From: Methylotenera sp.
Lineage (GTDB): Bacteria; Pseudomonadota; Gammaproteobacteria; Burkholderiales; Methylophilaceae
NCBI GenBank assembly: GCA_030693535.1
Contig: JAUYAL010000032.1
Coordinates: forward strand, 1-64,000
DNA: 64,000 nucleotides
Reading direction: 5' to 3'
The notes under the pieces were generated by a model. The model made no database searches. It had not been told where the DNA came from and was given only the letters and a program-made list of their open reading frames with translations. The position numbers and the translations under genes were made by a program. Below, in pieces: positions 46,964-56,919 of this stretch (positions are counted from its first letter, which is position 1; each line of letters starts with the position of its first letter).

Positions 46964-49154
46964 GAGTAAGTTTAGCAAATTCCATCGCGAGCCACTTTAA
47001 ACCTTCTCGACCAAAATTCACTTGCACGCGCATATCACTAGCGTTGCCTTCATAGCTAACGACTACGCCATTACCAAACTTAATATGCGCCACTTGCTGG
47101 CCAATTTTCCATGGCATGGCGCTTTTTTGATCACTACTCTGTTGTTTGCTCATTATTGCAGGTAATTCGTTGTAATCTCGTCCATAGCCAGACTTGGTGA
47201 TTGGTTTGCTATTTAAATGTTTGAGTAATTCTTCGGGTATTTCATCTAAAAATCGTGATGGAATGCCGTAGCGCACTTTGCCATGCAACATGCGACTTTG
47301 CGCGTGACTCAAATAAAGTCTTTGTCTGGCTCGGGTTACCGCAACATACATCAAGCGACGTTCTTCTTCTAAGCCTGCATTTTCAAGCAAACTTTGTTCG
47401 TGTGGGCATAGGCCTTCTTCTAAACCGCTGATAAATACTGCTTTAAATTCCAAGCCTTTTGAGGCATGTACCGTCATCAGTTGCAAGGCTTCACGTCCGA
47501 CGTCAGCTTGATGTTCGCCTGCTTCTAAGCTGGCATGACTTAAAAACTGTGTGAGAAGATCTTGTTCAGTCTCGCCATCCACATTGTTGTGGTTACCAAA
47601 ATCTTGATTGGTAAACGAAACCGCCGCCGTGACCAACTCTTTCAAGTTTTCTATGCGGTCTTCGCCTTCTTTGTCATTTTCATAATGTGCAGTTAGGCCT
47701 GACATAGTAATCGCTAGTTCAGTCAACTCGTGCAGACTAATGCCATATGCATTGTCTACCATCTGTCTAATCAGGGCAACAAAGCCTTCTATGCCTTTTC
47801 CACCTATCTTGCCATTACCAACTTTGTTAATCGCAACCTGCCAAATGCTAGAGTTTTCTGCGCGAGCAACTTCTTGAAGTTGCTCTAGACTGCGTGCACC
47901 TATGCCACGCGCTGGAAAGTTAATCACGCGCAATAGTGCTGTATCATCATTAGCATTGGCGATTAAGCGCATGTAAGCCAGCGCATGCTTAATTTCGGCG
48001 CGCTCAAAAAAGCGTAAGCCTCCATAGACGCGATAAGGCAGATTTGCGTTAAACAATGCATGCTCTAAAATGCGCGATTGTGCGTTAGAGCGATAGAGCA
48101 GGGCAATTTCACCCAAAGAAGTGCCTTCGCAATGTAGCATTTTAATTTCATCGACAATAAACTGTGCTTCGTCGGTATCGTTGTATGCATCGTACACACG
48201 TACAGGCTCACCCGCGCCTGCACTAGTCCATAAGTTTTTACCTAGGCGATTATTATTGTGCGAAATAATCGCATTTGCGGCATCCAAAATATTACTGTGT
48301 GAGCGGTAGTTTTCTTCCAATTTAACGATATTTTGTACGTTGAAATCTCTCTCAAAGTCGCGCATGTTGCCTACGCGCGCACCGCGAAAGCCGTAGATAG
48401 ATTGGTCATCATCACCCACAGCAAACATGCAATTGCCATCACCAGCGAGTAGCTTTAGCCACAAATATTGTAGGCGGTTGGTATCTTGAAATTCATCCAC
48501 CAGAATATACTTAAAACGGCCCTGATAATGTTGGCGGATATTCGTATCGCGTTCCAGCAACTCATGACAACGTAATAATAACTCAGCAAAATCTGCAACG
48601 CCGTCTCGTTGACATTGTTTGTCATACTCCTCAAAAATTTCACGCATTTTTGATGAGTGTGAGTCATAAGCTTCAACAGCATGTGCACGCAATCCTTCAT
48701 CTTTACAGCCGTTGATAAAGTTTTGCACTTGTTTAGGTGGAAACTTCTCATCATCGACATTCATGAGTTTCATCAAGCGTTTAATGACAGACAATTGATC
48801 TGCGATATCTAAAATTTGAAAGCTTTGTGGCAAGCCAGCTTCACGATAATGCGCGCGTAATAAGCGATTGCACAACCCATGAAACGTGCCTACCCACATG
48901 CCGCGCGTATTGATTGGTAATGATGCTGTGATGCGCGTCAGCATTTCTTTAGCAGCTTTGTTGGTAAACGTAACGGCTAATAAACCTGTGGGTGAAACTT
49001 GCCCAGTTTGAATTAACCATGCGATTCGTGCCGTGAGTACGCGCGTTTTTCCGCTACCTGCACCTGCTAATATCAGCGCAGATTGATGTGGTAAAGTGAC
49101 CGCTTCGAGTTGTTTATTGTTGAGGCCTGTAAGAAGTGTAGATTCAGTTTGCAT
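46956..49154 (-). CDS. uvrD: UvrD/Rep-family DNA helicase (helicase II)
   Basis: UvrD is a 3'-5' SF1A helicase that acts in nucleotide-excision and mismatch repair. The 732-residue protein has GLNNKQLEAVTLP (Q motif), Walker A LAGAGSGKTRVLTARI, DEFQDTNRLQYLWLKLLAG (motif II), GDDDQSIYGFRGA (III), LEENYRSHSNIL (IV) and VMTVHASKGLEF-like LMTVHASKGLEFKAVF (V). Its C-terminal end has the usual PcrA/UvrD-type short beta domain (VAHIKFGNGVVVS). It is a single gene, convergent with the thrB operon. Confidence 0.95.
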   Translation of the reverse strand: MQTESTLLTGLNNKQLEAVTLPHQSALILAGAGSGKTRVLTARIAWLIQTGQVSPTGLLAVTFTNKAAKEMLTRITASLPINTRGMWVGTFHGLCNRLLRAHYREAGLPQSFQILDIADQLSVIKRLMKLMNVDDEKFPPKQVQNFINGCKDEGLRAHAVEAYDSHSSKMREIFEEYDKQCQRDGVADFAELLLRCHELLERDTNIRQHYQGRFKYILVDEFQDTNRLQYLWLKLLAGDGNCMFAVGDDDQSIYGFRGARVGNMRDFERDFNVQNIVKLEENYRSHSNILDAANAIISHNNNRLGKNLWTSAGAGEPVRVYDAYNDTDEAQFIVDEIKMLHCEGTSLGEIALLYRSNAQSRILEHALFNANLPYRVYGGLRFFERAEIKHALAYMRLIANANDDTALLRVINFPARGIGARSLEQLQEVARAENSSIWQVAINKVGNGKIGGKGIEGFVALIRQMVDNAYGISLHELTELAITMSGLTAHYENDKEGEDRIENLKELVTAAVSFTNQDFGNHNNVDGETEQDLLTQFLSHASLEAGEHQADVGREALQLMTVHASKGLEFKAVFISGLEEGLCPHEQSLLENAGLEEERRLMYVAVTRARQRLYLSHAQSRMLHGKVRYGIPSRFLDEIPEELLKHLNSKPITKSGYGRDYNELPAIMSKQQSSDQKSAMPWKIGQQVAHIKFGNGVVVSYEGNASDMRVQVNFGREGLKWLAMEFAKLTPI

Positions 49155-49290
49155 TGCAGTATTATCGCATGGGATTTATAAAAACCCAGGAAGTAATCTG
49201 CTTACAAAGCGATACAAACTGTTACAAAAATACGAGAACTAAAGCCAAGTAATACATGTCTTAACTTACATGATAACTAAATTAAATTTT

Positions 49291-49384
49291 AGTTACCTTT
49301 CCGCTTCTTTCCTCCCTGGGCGGAAGCCTTAGACAATAAGGCATTTTGCCCCGACTCCAACCCCTTTGAGTCGGGGCTTTTTTT
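49291..49384 (+). ncRNA. Candidate trans-acting small RNA with C/U-rich loops
   Basis: The 290-base gap between uvrD and the DUF4239 gene contains three consecutive hairpins on the plus strand. The first is TTCCGC/GCGGAA (49299-49304, 49320-49325) with a single-stranded loop TTCTTTCCTCCCTGG. The second is GCCTTA/TAAGGC (49326-49331, 49337-49342). The third is a strong terminator GCCCCGACTC/GAGTCGGGGC (49348-49357, 49368-49377) plus seven T residues, with a loop that is also C-rich. No coding gene on this strand ends nearby, so the terminator must serve an independent RNA. CU-rich loops suit pairing to Shine-Dalgarno sequences, as known for several Hfq-dependent sRNAs. A TAAATT -10-like box lies just upstream (49278-49283). 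Confidence 0.6.
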
Positions 49385-49444
49385 GTCATATCATCAAATT
49401 CAGCCTTAAAGGTATTATTTTAAATATTGGTTAAACAGCCTTTT

Positions 49445-50245
49445 TTAGCGGGTCTCAGTATGCTGAATGTTGGCGATAGAATGACGTAAATCTATGAGAC
49501 TTTGTTGATTTACTTTTATTAGACCTTGCCTAGGATGGTCAAGATCTATAATAAGAAATACGAGTAGTACAAATAGCACTACCATGACATAGCTGATGAA
49601 AGAGGGACGTTGATTGGTGATGCCAACGGCATATCCGGTAACACCACCACTGATAATAAAAACGAACGACAGTAAAAGTAATACAGCCTCAGGTACGTGT
49701 CTATCTACGCTCACGATACGTTTTCCATAAGAATCGATAAGTTCATTTAACGCCTGAACATATAAGCCGGTAGTGACTGGCCTGGGGTCTTTGTCAACGG
49801 CTGCCATCGCTTGACTCCATAAAATGGTTTGGATATGAGTTGCTTTTAAGCGAAGTGCGCTTTGCTCCACAGAATGACTGAGTGGTGTAGCACCTGCCAT
49901 AACACGTAAATCAACATAATCGCGGATTGACTGTTGAATGTCACCACGTACCGACTTTGGTAGCAATTCTGTACGAAGATAGGTAGTGCCAATGGAATTG
50001 GCCTCATCGACGACAGCATCACTACGGCTATCAAAACGTTGTATTGCAATTGAAAAAGTAAATGCGATGAGCAGTGCTAAAAGACCAAGCAATGAAGCTT
50101 GCGCAGCATTTACATGAGATTTGTATGATTCGTTGTTATTTGTTTTACGACCAAAGCGATAGCCAGCTTCAGTTGAAATTAGCATGAATATAAAAAACAT
50201 AAGGGCAATGACGACGCTATTTTGGTTATACATAAATTCTTTCAT
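49445..50245 (-). CDS. DUF4239 (bestrophin-like domain) membrane protein
   Basis: The 266-residue protein has two N-terminal hydrophobic segments (about 10-28 and 50-68), a soluble central part and two C-terminal segments (about 190-215 and 220-237), with EAGYRFGR, AQASLLGLLALLIAFTFSIA and the late IDLDHPRQGLI. These are features of DUF4239, a family of unknown function sometimes called bestrophin-like. It is a single gene with the candidate sRNA region downstream and the groEL terminator upstream. Confidence 0.8.
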   Translation of the reverse strand: MKEFMYNQNSVVIALMFFIFMLISTEAGYRFGRKTNNNESYKSHVNAAQASLLGLLALLIAFTFSIAIQRFDSRSDAVVDEANSIGTTYLRTELLPKSVRGDIQQSIRDYVDLRVMAGATPLSHSVEQSALRLKATHIQTILWSQAMAAVDKDPRPVTTGLYVQALNELIDSYGKRIVSVDRHVPEAVLLLLSFVFIISGGVTGYAVGITNQRPSFISYVMVVLFVLLVFLIIDLDHPRQGLIKVNQQSLIDLRHSIANIQHTETR

Positions 50246-50386
50246 TGAGTCTTCCCCATTTACATAACTAAAATTTTCGAAATGATTGATTTAAGTTTAT
50301 TTAATATTACAACAAAAAAATTGTAAAAATAATGAGAGTTTTTTGTAAAGTTGAAACGATCCAGTTAGCATTCATCTGAAGATGCG

Positions 50387-50418
50387 AAAAAGCCTCGCAA
50401 TTTGGTTGCGAGGCTTTT
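50387..50418 (-). terminator. Terminator of the groESL operon
   Basis: AAAAAGCCTCGCAA (50387-50400) pairs with TTGCGAGGCTTTT (50406-50418). On the minus strand it directly follows groEL and ends in a T-run, as expected for an intrinsic terminator. Confidence 0.88.
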
Positions 50419-50444
50419 ATGTTCAACGAAATATGTTGAAAGGC

Positions 50445-52115
<1,671 letters not shown>

Positions 52116-52178
52116 CTAATTTGTATCGTGTTAACTAAGCTTAAATACCTAATTATTCGACAATTTTCCTTGTCGAAA

Positions 52179-52466
52179 TTATTCGACGATTGCCATAATG
52201 TCTTCTTCGCGCATGACTAATAGCTCTTCGCCATCTACTTTTACAGTTTGGCCTGCGTATTTACCGAATAATACTTTATCGCCAACTTTAACGTCTAAAG
52301 CAATCACTTTGCCGCTTTCATCACGCTTGCCAGAGCCTACAGCTTGGATGACTCCTTGATCAGGTTTTTCTGTTGCGCTATCTGGAATAACGATGCCAGA
52401 TGCAGTAGTACGCTCTTCTTCTGAACGTTTTACAATAACGCGATCGTGTAACGGGCGGATTTTCAT
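52179..52466 (-). CDS. groES: Co-chaperonin GroES (Hsp10)
   Basis: GroES caps the GroEL cavity. The 95-residue product starts [20 protein letters not shown], has the mobile loop [20 protein letters not shown] and ends EDIMAIVE, all canonical. It is the first gene of groESL, preceded on its strand by a CIRCE operator about 135 bases upstream and a sigma-32-like promoter. Confidence 0.98.
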   Translation of the reverse strand: MKIRPLHDRVIVKRSEEERTTASGIVIPDSATEKPDQGVIQAVGSGKRDESGKVIALDVKVGDKVLFGKYAGQTVKVDGEELLVMREEDIMAIVE

Positions 52467-52599
52467 ACAATTTCTCCAAAAATTAAATCAAAAATATGTT
52501 AAAAAATTAAAATCCCCAACATCAAAATGTTTAGGAATAAATAAAACAAGCTAAGGTTTTGCACATGGACATTTAAAGCCATGCTGAGAAAGTGCGATA

Positions 52600-52626
52600 T
52601 TAGCACTCAAACACATAGAGTGCTAG
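52600..52626 (-). promoter_or_regulatory. CIRCE operator (HrcA binding site) of groESL
   Basis: TTAGCACTC, nine spacer bases and GAGTGCTAG match the CIRCE consensus TTAGCACTC-N9-GAGTGCTAA at 17 of 18 positions. CIRCE is bound by the repressor HrcA, which is released under heat stress. The site lies about 135 bases upstream of groES on the minus strand. hrcA itself is not in the window. Confidence 0.92.
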
Positions 52627-52640
52627 ATAGTCTGGTTTGT

Positions 52641-52667
52641 TATTGGGTCGCAAAGCAATATTTCAAG
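52641..52667 (-). promoter_or_regulatory. Sigma-32-like heat-shock promoter of groESL
   Basis: On the minus strand, CTTGAAA (52667-52661) and CCCAATA (52647-52641) are separated by 13 bases, close to the sigma-32 consensus CTTGAAA-N(11-16)-CCCCATnT. The start point would fall just before or at the CIRCE, so HrcA could block it. Combined HrcA and sigma-32 control of groESL is known in betaproteobacteria. Confidence 0.65.
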
Positions 52668-52731
52668 ATTAAATCAAAATTTTTTTAATTAAAAACTTTT
52701 ACCTTGCATTCTGATTCCCATTTAAAATAGG

Positions 52732-53295
52732 ATGATGACTCAAAATGAATCAGCAATTGAACAAATTAACCTTGGCTTTAATGAACAAGAAGATAGGCTA
52801 TTGTTAAAAGTTGGCCTTGCCGACAAAACTGAAGTCGCTGTATGGATTACACGGCGTGTGTGTAAAGCTCTGTGGAGCTCTCTGCAAAGTGCTGGAAACA
52901 CATTGCTTCCAACAGCGACCCAATTTTCAGTTCCTGCTATTACTACGCCAGATGCTAAAAGCCAGGCGGTCCAGAGTTTTATTCAAGAAGCAGATAATCA
53001 AAAAAAGATTGAGGATTTAGACTTTAAGTCTGAATACACTATGGACCGCCAAGCACGTTCAGAAACGCCGATGCTGGCAGTGCAGTGCTTAATTTTAATG
53101 GTTGGTAGCTTGCCGCCACAATTAGAACTGCAATGTACGAATGGCCAATCTGTAAAGATGGCACTCACCAACGAGTTTGTACACGCCATCACAAGTATGA
53201 TGCAATTAGCTACGCGTGAAGCAGGCTGGGATTTGTTGATGACAGTAGATGGCGCGCAAGTAAATATCATTTCTGCAACCCAAACGCTACATTAG
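52732..53295 (+). CDS. Conserved hypothetical protein (187 residues)
   Basis: Not recognised by function. The soluble 187-residue product has INLGFNEQEDRLLLKVGLAD near the start, a long central linker and a C-terminal half with ETPMLAVQCLILMVGSLPPQ and NEFVHAITSMMQLATREAGW. No signal or membrane segment is evident. ATG 52732 and ATG 52735 are both possible; an AGG lies unusually close upstream. It is divergent from groES and 16 bases before the aldo-keto reductase gene, probably cotranscribed. Confidence 0.65.
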   Translation: MMTQNESAIEQINLGFNEQEDRLLLKVGLADKTEVAVWITRRVCKALWSSLQSAGNTLLPTATQFSVPAITTPDAKSQAVQSFIQEADNQKKIEDLDFKSEYTMDRQARSETPMLAVQCLILMVGSLPPQLELQCTNGQSVKMALTNEFVHAITSMMQLATREAGWDLLMTVDGAQVNIISATQTLH

Positions 53296-53311
53296 AGCTA
53301 TCAAAAAAATC

Positions 53312-54370
53312 ATGCAATACCGTCAATTAGGTAATTCAGACCTTAAAGTATCAGCAGTTTGTTTAGGCACTATGACTTATGGGGACCAAAATACACAAGC
53401 AGAGGCGCACGAACAGTTGGATTATGCATTAACACAAGGTGTTAACTTTATTGATACTGCTGAGATGTACCCTGTGCCACCTAAGGCAGAAAGCTTTACC
53501 CGCACAGAGACTATTATTGGACATTGGCTTAAAAATCAGAGCCGCGATAAAATTATTTTAGGTAGCAAGGTTTCAGGCCGTAACCGTGGCTTGAATTGGA
53601 TACGTGGTGGCGATGACTCATTGACCCGTACTAATATCCGTAAGGCGTTACATGATTCATTAAAACGCTTACAAACTGATTATATTGACCTCTACCAGTT
53701 GCATTGGCCAGAACGCAATGTGCCGTTATTTGGACAATATCAGTTTGATTCTAAATTGGAGTTGGATGACGCAGGGAATCAAAAAGTCTGGGTGAGCATA
53801 CACAGTCAATTAGAAACACTGGCTGAATTAATTGCTGAAGGTAAAGTACGCGCCATTGGTTTAAGTAATGAGCAACCGTGGGGCATCATGGAGTTTTTGC
53901 GTATTAGCCAAGAATACAATTTACCGCGCGTTGCTACGTTGCAAAACAGCTACCATTTAATGAATCGCACCATTGATTTTGGAATGAGCGAAATTTTATA
54001 TCGTGAAAACGTTAGTCTGTTAGCTTATTCACCACTTGCTTTCGGACATTTAACAGCTAAGTACGTTGATGACTCACAGGCAAGGGGTCGCGTCACCATG
54101 TTTTTGGGATACGCGCAACGTTACAACAAGCCGAATGTCGCCGCTGCGAGCGCCGCATACGCTAAATTGGCACGAGATAACGGTTTAACACCAACGCAGT
54201 TAGCATTGAGCTTTGTGATGCATCGTTGGAGCGTGACAAGCACTATCATAGGCGCAACCAGTATGGCGCAGTTGCATGAAAATATAGATGCTTGGAATAC
54301 AACATTATCAGCAAAGGTGTTGCAAGAGGTTGAGACCTTGCATTTATCTATGACAAATCCAGCACCTTAA
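53312..54370 (+). CDS. Aldo/keto reductase, Tas-like
   Basis: The 352-residue NADP(H)-dependent oxidoreductase has a TIM-barrel with the catalytic tetrad regions FIDTAEMYPVPPK (Asp and Tyr), LGSKVSG (Lys) and YQLHWPERNVPL (His), plus the C-terminal cofactor-binding end (IIGATSMAQLHENIDAW). The closest recognisable relative is E. coli Tas, whose natural substrate is uncertain. Length matches Tas. Confidence 0.88.
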   Translation: MQYRQLGNSDLKVSAVCLGTMTYGDQNTQAEAHEQLDYALTQGVNFIDTAEMYPVPPKAESFTRTETIIGHWLKNQSRDKIILGSKVSGRNRGLNWIRGGDDSLTRTNIRKALHDSLKRLQTDYIDLYQLHWPERNVPLFGQYQFDSKLELDDAGNQKVWVSIHSQLETLAELIAEGKVRAIGLSNEQPWGIMEFLRISQEYNLPRVATLQNSYHLMNRTIDFGMSEILYRENVSLLAYSPLAFGHLTAKYVDDSQARGRVTMFLGYAQRYNKPNVAAASAAYAKLARDNGLTPTQLALSFVMHRWSVTSTIIGATSMAQLHENIDAWNTTLSAKVLQEVETLHLSMTNPAP

Positions 54371-54406
54371 TAAATTCACCTGTCACTAATCAAAAAGAAA
54401 ATAATC

Positions 54407-54748
54407 ATGAGCGCTTTACCAAACTGTCCAAAATGTAATTCTGAATTTACCTATGAAGATGGTGACAATTACGTTTGCCCAGAATGTGCGCATGAATGGT
54501 CAAAGAATAGCAAGGATGATGGCTCAGAAACTGCCAAAATTGTTAAAGATTCTAACGGTAACATTCTGCAAGATGGCGATACAATCACTGTAATTAAAGA
54601 CCTTAAAGTAAAAGGTTCATCATTGGTTGTGAAGGTCGGCACTAAAGTGAAAAACATCCGCCTTGTAGATGGCGACCATGACATTGATTGCAAAATCGAT
54701 GGCATTGGTGCAATGAAGTTGAAGTCCGAGTTTGTTAAGAAGGTATAA
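54407..54748 (+). CDS. yjdM: PhnA/YjdM family zinc-ribbon protein
   Basis: A 113-residue protein with an N-terminal zinc ribbon (CPKC at residues 8-11, CPEC at 25-28) and the PhnA domain ([20 protein letters not shown], then [19 protein letters not shown]). It was once linked to phosphonate use by genomic position in E. coli, but it is not needed for it. It follows the aldo-keto reductase by 36 bases and probably shares its transcript. Confidence 0.9.
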   Translation: MSALPNCPKCNSEFTYEDGDNYVCPECAHEWSKNSKDDGSETAKIVKDSNGNILQDGDTITVIKDLKVKGSSLVVKVGTKVKNIRLVDGDHDIDCKIDGIGAMKLKSEFVKKV

Positions 54749-55126
54749 ACTTAGATCGCCCATTAGCCTTATACTTCCTCACATTCATCCACTTTGCAGT
54801 GTGAGGAGATTTACTCCCCTCACGCTCTGGATGAAGTGCTGGGGACAAGCCAATTCTTGGCTTCCCTGTGAAATATATCAGCTAAATCTGTTTATTTACA
54901 CGTCAAATCGCATTATTCACACATGAAATGTTTGCGACTTTGGGTGCCATGACCAACTGTTTTTAGGTTTATAAAAAAGTGTTGACCTATATCAAAATCT
55001 ATCTTGTTAGTCGGTGTAATATGAATTTATGATTAAGTAGCGTTGGTTATATTAATAACGAAAATAATGAGTTTTGTTTGGTCGTTTAAGATTCTTTACC
55101 TGACCTGACCTGAATGGGATGGATAC
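54749..55126 (+). other. 378-base gap between yjdM and the GGDEF gene, with competing hairpins
   Basis: No coding sequence was found. CCTCAC occurs at 54777-54782 and again at 54818-54823, and a single GTGAGG at 54801-54806 can pair with either, while TTCATCC (54784-54790) pairs with GGATGAA (54829-54835) to close an outer stem. This is either a degraded palindrome or two alternative folds. Further on, an FNR-type box and a -10 element lie before the GGDEF gene. Confidence 0.5.
54982..55023 (+). promoter_or_regulatory. Putative FNR/CRP-type class II promoter of the GGDEF gene
   Basis: TTGACctatATCAA (54982-54995) matches the FNR consensus TTGAT-N4-ATCAA at nine of ten positions. TAATAT at 55018-55023 is a good -10. 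If transcription starts about 7 bases after it, the box is centred about 41.5 bases upstream, the exact place for class II activation. No competing -35 box is evident. The leader to the GTG start would be near 97 bases. Confidence 0.6.
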
Positions 55127-56884
55127 GTGCATTACATTTTTAAAGCTATTGCTTTGGTTGTTGTATATGTGCTTGCCGCTAAAGTAGGTTTCACGTTTGC
55201 CACGCTGAGTATAGGCGCCACCATTGTTTGGCCTTCTGGCGGTATTGCTTTGGCGGCCGTGTTGATAGGTGGCAAGCGCTACTTACCTGCGGTATTTGTC
55301 GGTGCGTTGCTTGTTGGCGTAATGGTAAAAGCGCCGCTAATCTTTGGTTTAGGTTCTGCGCTGGGTAATACTGTAGAAGTCTATCTTGGTTATGTGCTAC
55401 TTGAGCGTTATGGCCATTTCAAATCACTGAAATTGCGCAGTATTCAAGATTTATTGATGGTAGTTGGTTTGGGTGGTTTTATTCCATCCATTGCGAGTGC
55501 CTTGCTTGGCCCCCTTTCTTTACTTGCATCTGGAGTTATTACTAGTGATTTGCTGACTAGTATTATGTGGCGCTGGTGGCGTGGTGACGTATTAGGCATT
55601 GCATTTTTTACTCCGCTCATTTTACTTTTTGTACGTCATAGACCCTGCTTCCGCAACTCGGAAAGGGTTTGGGAAATGCTTGCAGTGTGGTTTCTTGCCA
55701 TAGTTATTGGTCAAACAGTTTTTCTTGCTTGGTTACCAATAAAGCTCTTTGAAACGCCCCCTAGTGTTACCTGGGTTTTCCCAATTATTATTTGGGCTGG
55801 CTTGCGAACAGGGCGAAGAAATACCGCGCTAATACAACTGCTCTTTATGGGGCAGGCGCTGGCAAGTGCATATTTGAAAGTTGGAATATTTTCCGACGAG
55901 TTTGCGCGTTATGGCTTATCCAATTTTTGGATATTTGGCATATTATTGGCGTTATCTGGTATGGCGCTAGCAATTTTAGCTACAGCACAACGGCATTCTG
56001 CAAAAATAATCGCACAAAATGCATGGGTGTTTGATGTCAGTCATGATGGCGTGGTGATTGCCGATGCTGAAAATAGGATGGTATCAGTGAATGTCGCATT
56101 TACTGCCATAACAGGTTATACCTTAGAAGAAGTAGTGGGTAAAACCCCCAGCATGCTGTCTTCTGGAAGGCATAGTCGTGAATTTTATGCGGAGATGTGG
56201 GATACGCTTAATAAAACTGGTTATTGGTCTGGTGAGATTTGGAATCGCCGTAAAGATGGTTCCGTGTATCTTGAGCAAATTGCGATACATGCCGTTACTG
56301 ATTTAAGGGGAAATGTCAGCAGTCGCTTAGCAATTTTTTCTGATATTACATTAAAAAAAGCCATGCAAGATGCTATTACGCATCAAGCACAGCATGACTT
56401 TTTAACTAATCTGCCTAATCGCTTATTGTTTTGTGACCGGTTTAGCCAGCAACTGGCCTTTGCCAAACGCCATCAGGTTAAATTCGCTTTGATCTCTTTT
56501 GATTTAGATCATTTTAAACCTGTGAATGATAGTCTTGGGCATGCTGTTGGAGATGATCTGCTTATTGCCGTTGCTAACCGGTTGGTTTTGCTAGTCCGTG
56601 AGATTGACACGGTTTCTAGGTTTGGTGGTGATGAATTTGCAATTCTAGTATCAGAAGTTGATACCATTAATGATGTCATTATCTTAGCCAGTAAAGTGCT
56701 AGAGACGCTAAGTGAACCTTTTATAGTAAATCAACATACGATTCAAGTTTCAGCAAGCGTAGGCGTTGCTTTATATCCTGATCATGGAACTGATATGGAA
56801 AGCATGATGCGTTTAGCTGATGAAGCGATGTATCAAGCCAAACGAAGTGGTCAGAATAAATATATCATTGCAGGGTCGTATTAA
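55127..56884 (+). CDS. MASE1-PAS-GGDEF diguanylate cyclase
   Basis: This inner-membrane protein of 585 residues should make the second messenger cyclic di-GMP. An eight-helix MASE1 sensor domain (about 1-295) is followed by a PAS domain (about 300-410, with NAWVFDVSHDGVVIADAENR) and a C-terminal GGDEF domain. The active-site GGDEF (500-504) is intact, and the product-inhibition site RxxD (Arg491, Asp494) is present five residues before it. No EAL or HD-GYP domain is attached. The start is GTG. An FNR-type promoter upstream suggests expression rises at low oxygen. It is a single gene. Confidence 0.92.
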   Translation: MHYIFKAIALVVVYVLAAKVGFTFATLSIGATIVWPSGGIALAAVLIGGKRYLPAVFVGALLVGVMVKAPLIFGLGSALGNTVEVYLGYVLLERYGHFKSLKLRSIQDLLMVVGLGGFIPSIASALLGPLSLLASGVITSDLLTSIMWRWWRGDVLGIAFFTPLILLFVRHRPCFRNSERVWEMLAVWFLAIVIGQTVFLAWLPIKLFETPPSVTWVFPIIIWAGLRTGRRNTALIQLLFMGQALASAYLKVGIFSDEFARYGLSNFWIFGILLALSGMALAILATAQRHSAKIIAQNAWVFDVSHDGVVIADAENRMVSVNVAFTAITGYTLEEVVGKTPSMLSSGRHSREFYAEMWDTLNKTGYWSGEIWNRRKDGSVYLEQIAIHAVTDLRGNVSSRLAIFSDITLKKAMQDAITHQAQHDFLTNLPNRLLFCDRFSQQLAFAKRHQVKFALISFDLDHFKPVNDSLGHAVGDDLLIAVANRLVLLVREIDTVSRFGGDEFAILVSEVDTINDVIILASKVLETLSEPFIVNQHTIQVSASVGVALYPDHGTDMESMMRLADEAMYQAKRSGQNKYIIAGSY

Positions 56885-56919
56885 CCTAAAAACGGTGTTT
56901 AGCCGCAGATGCTGCTGCG

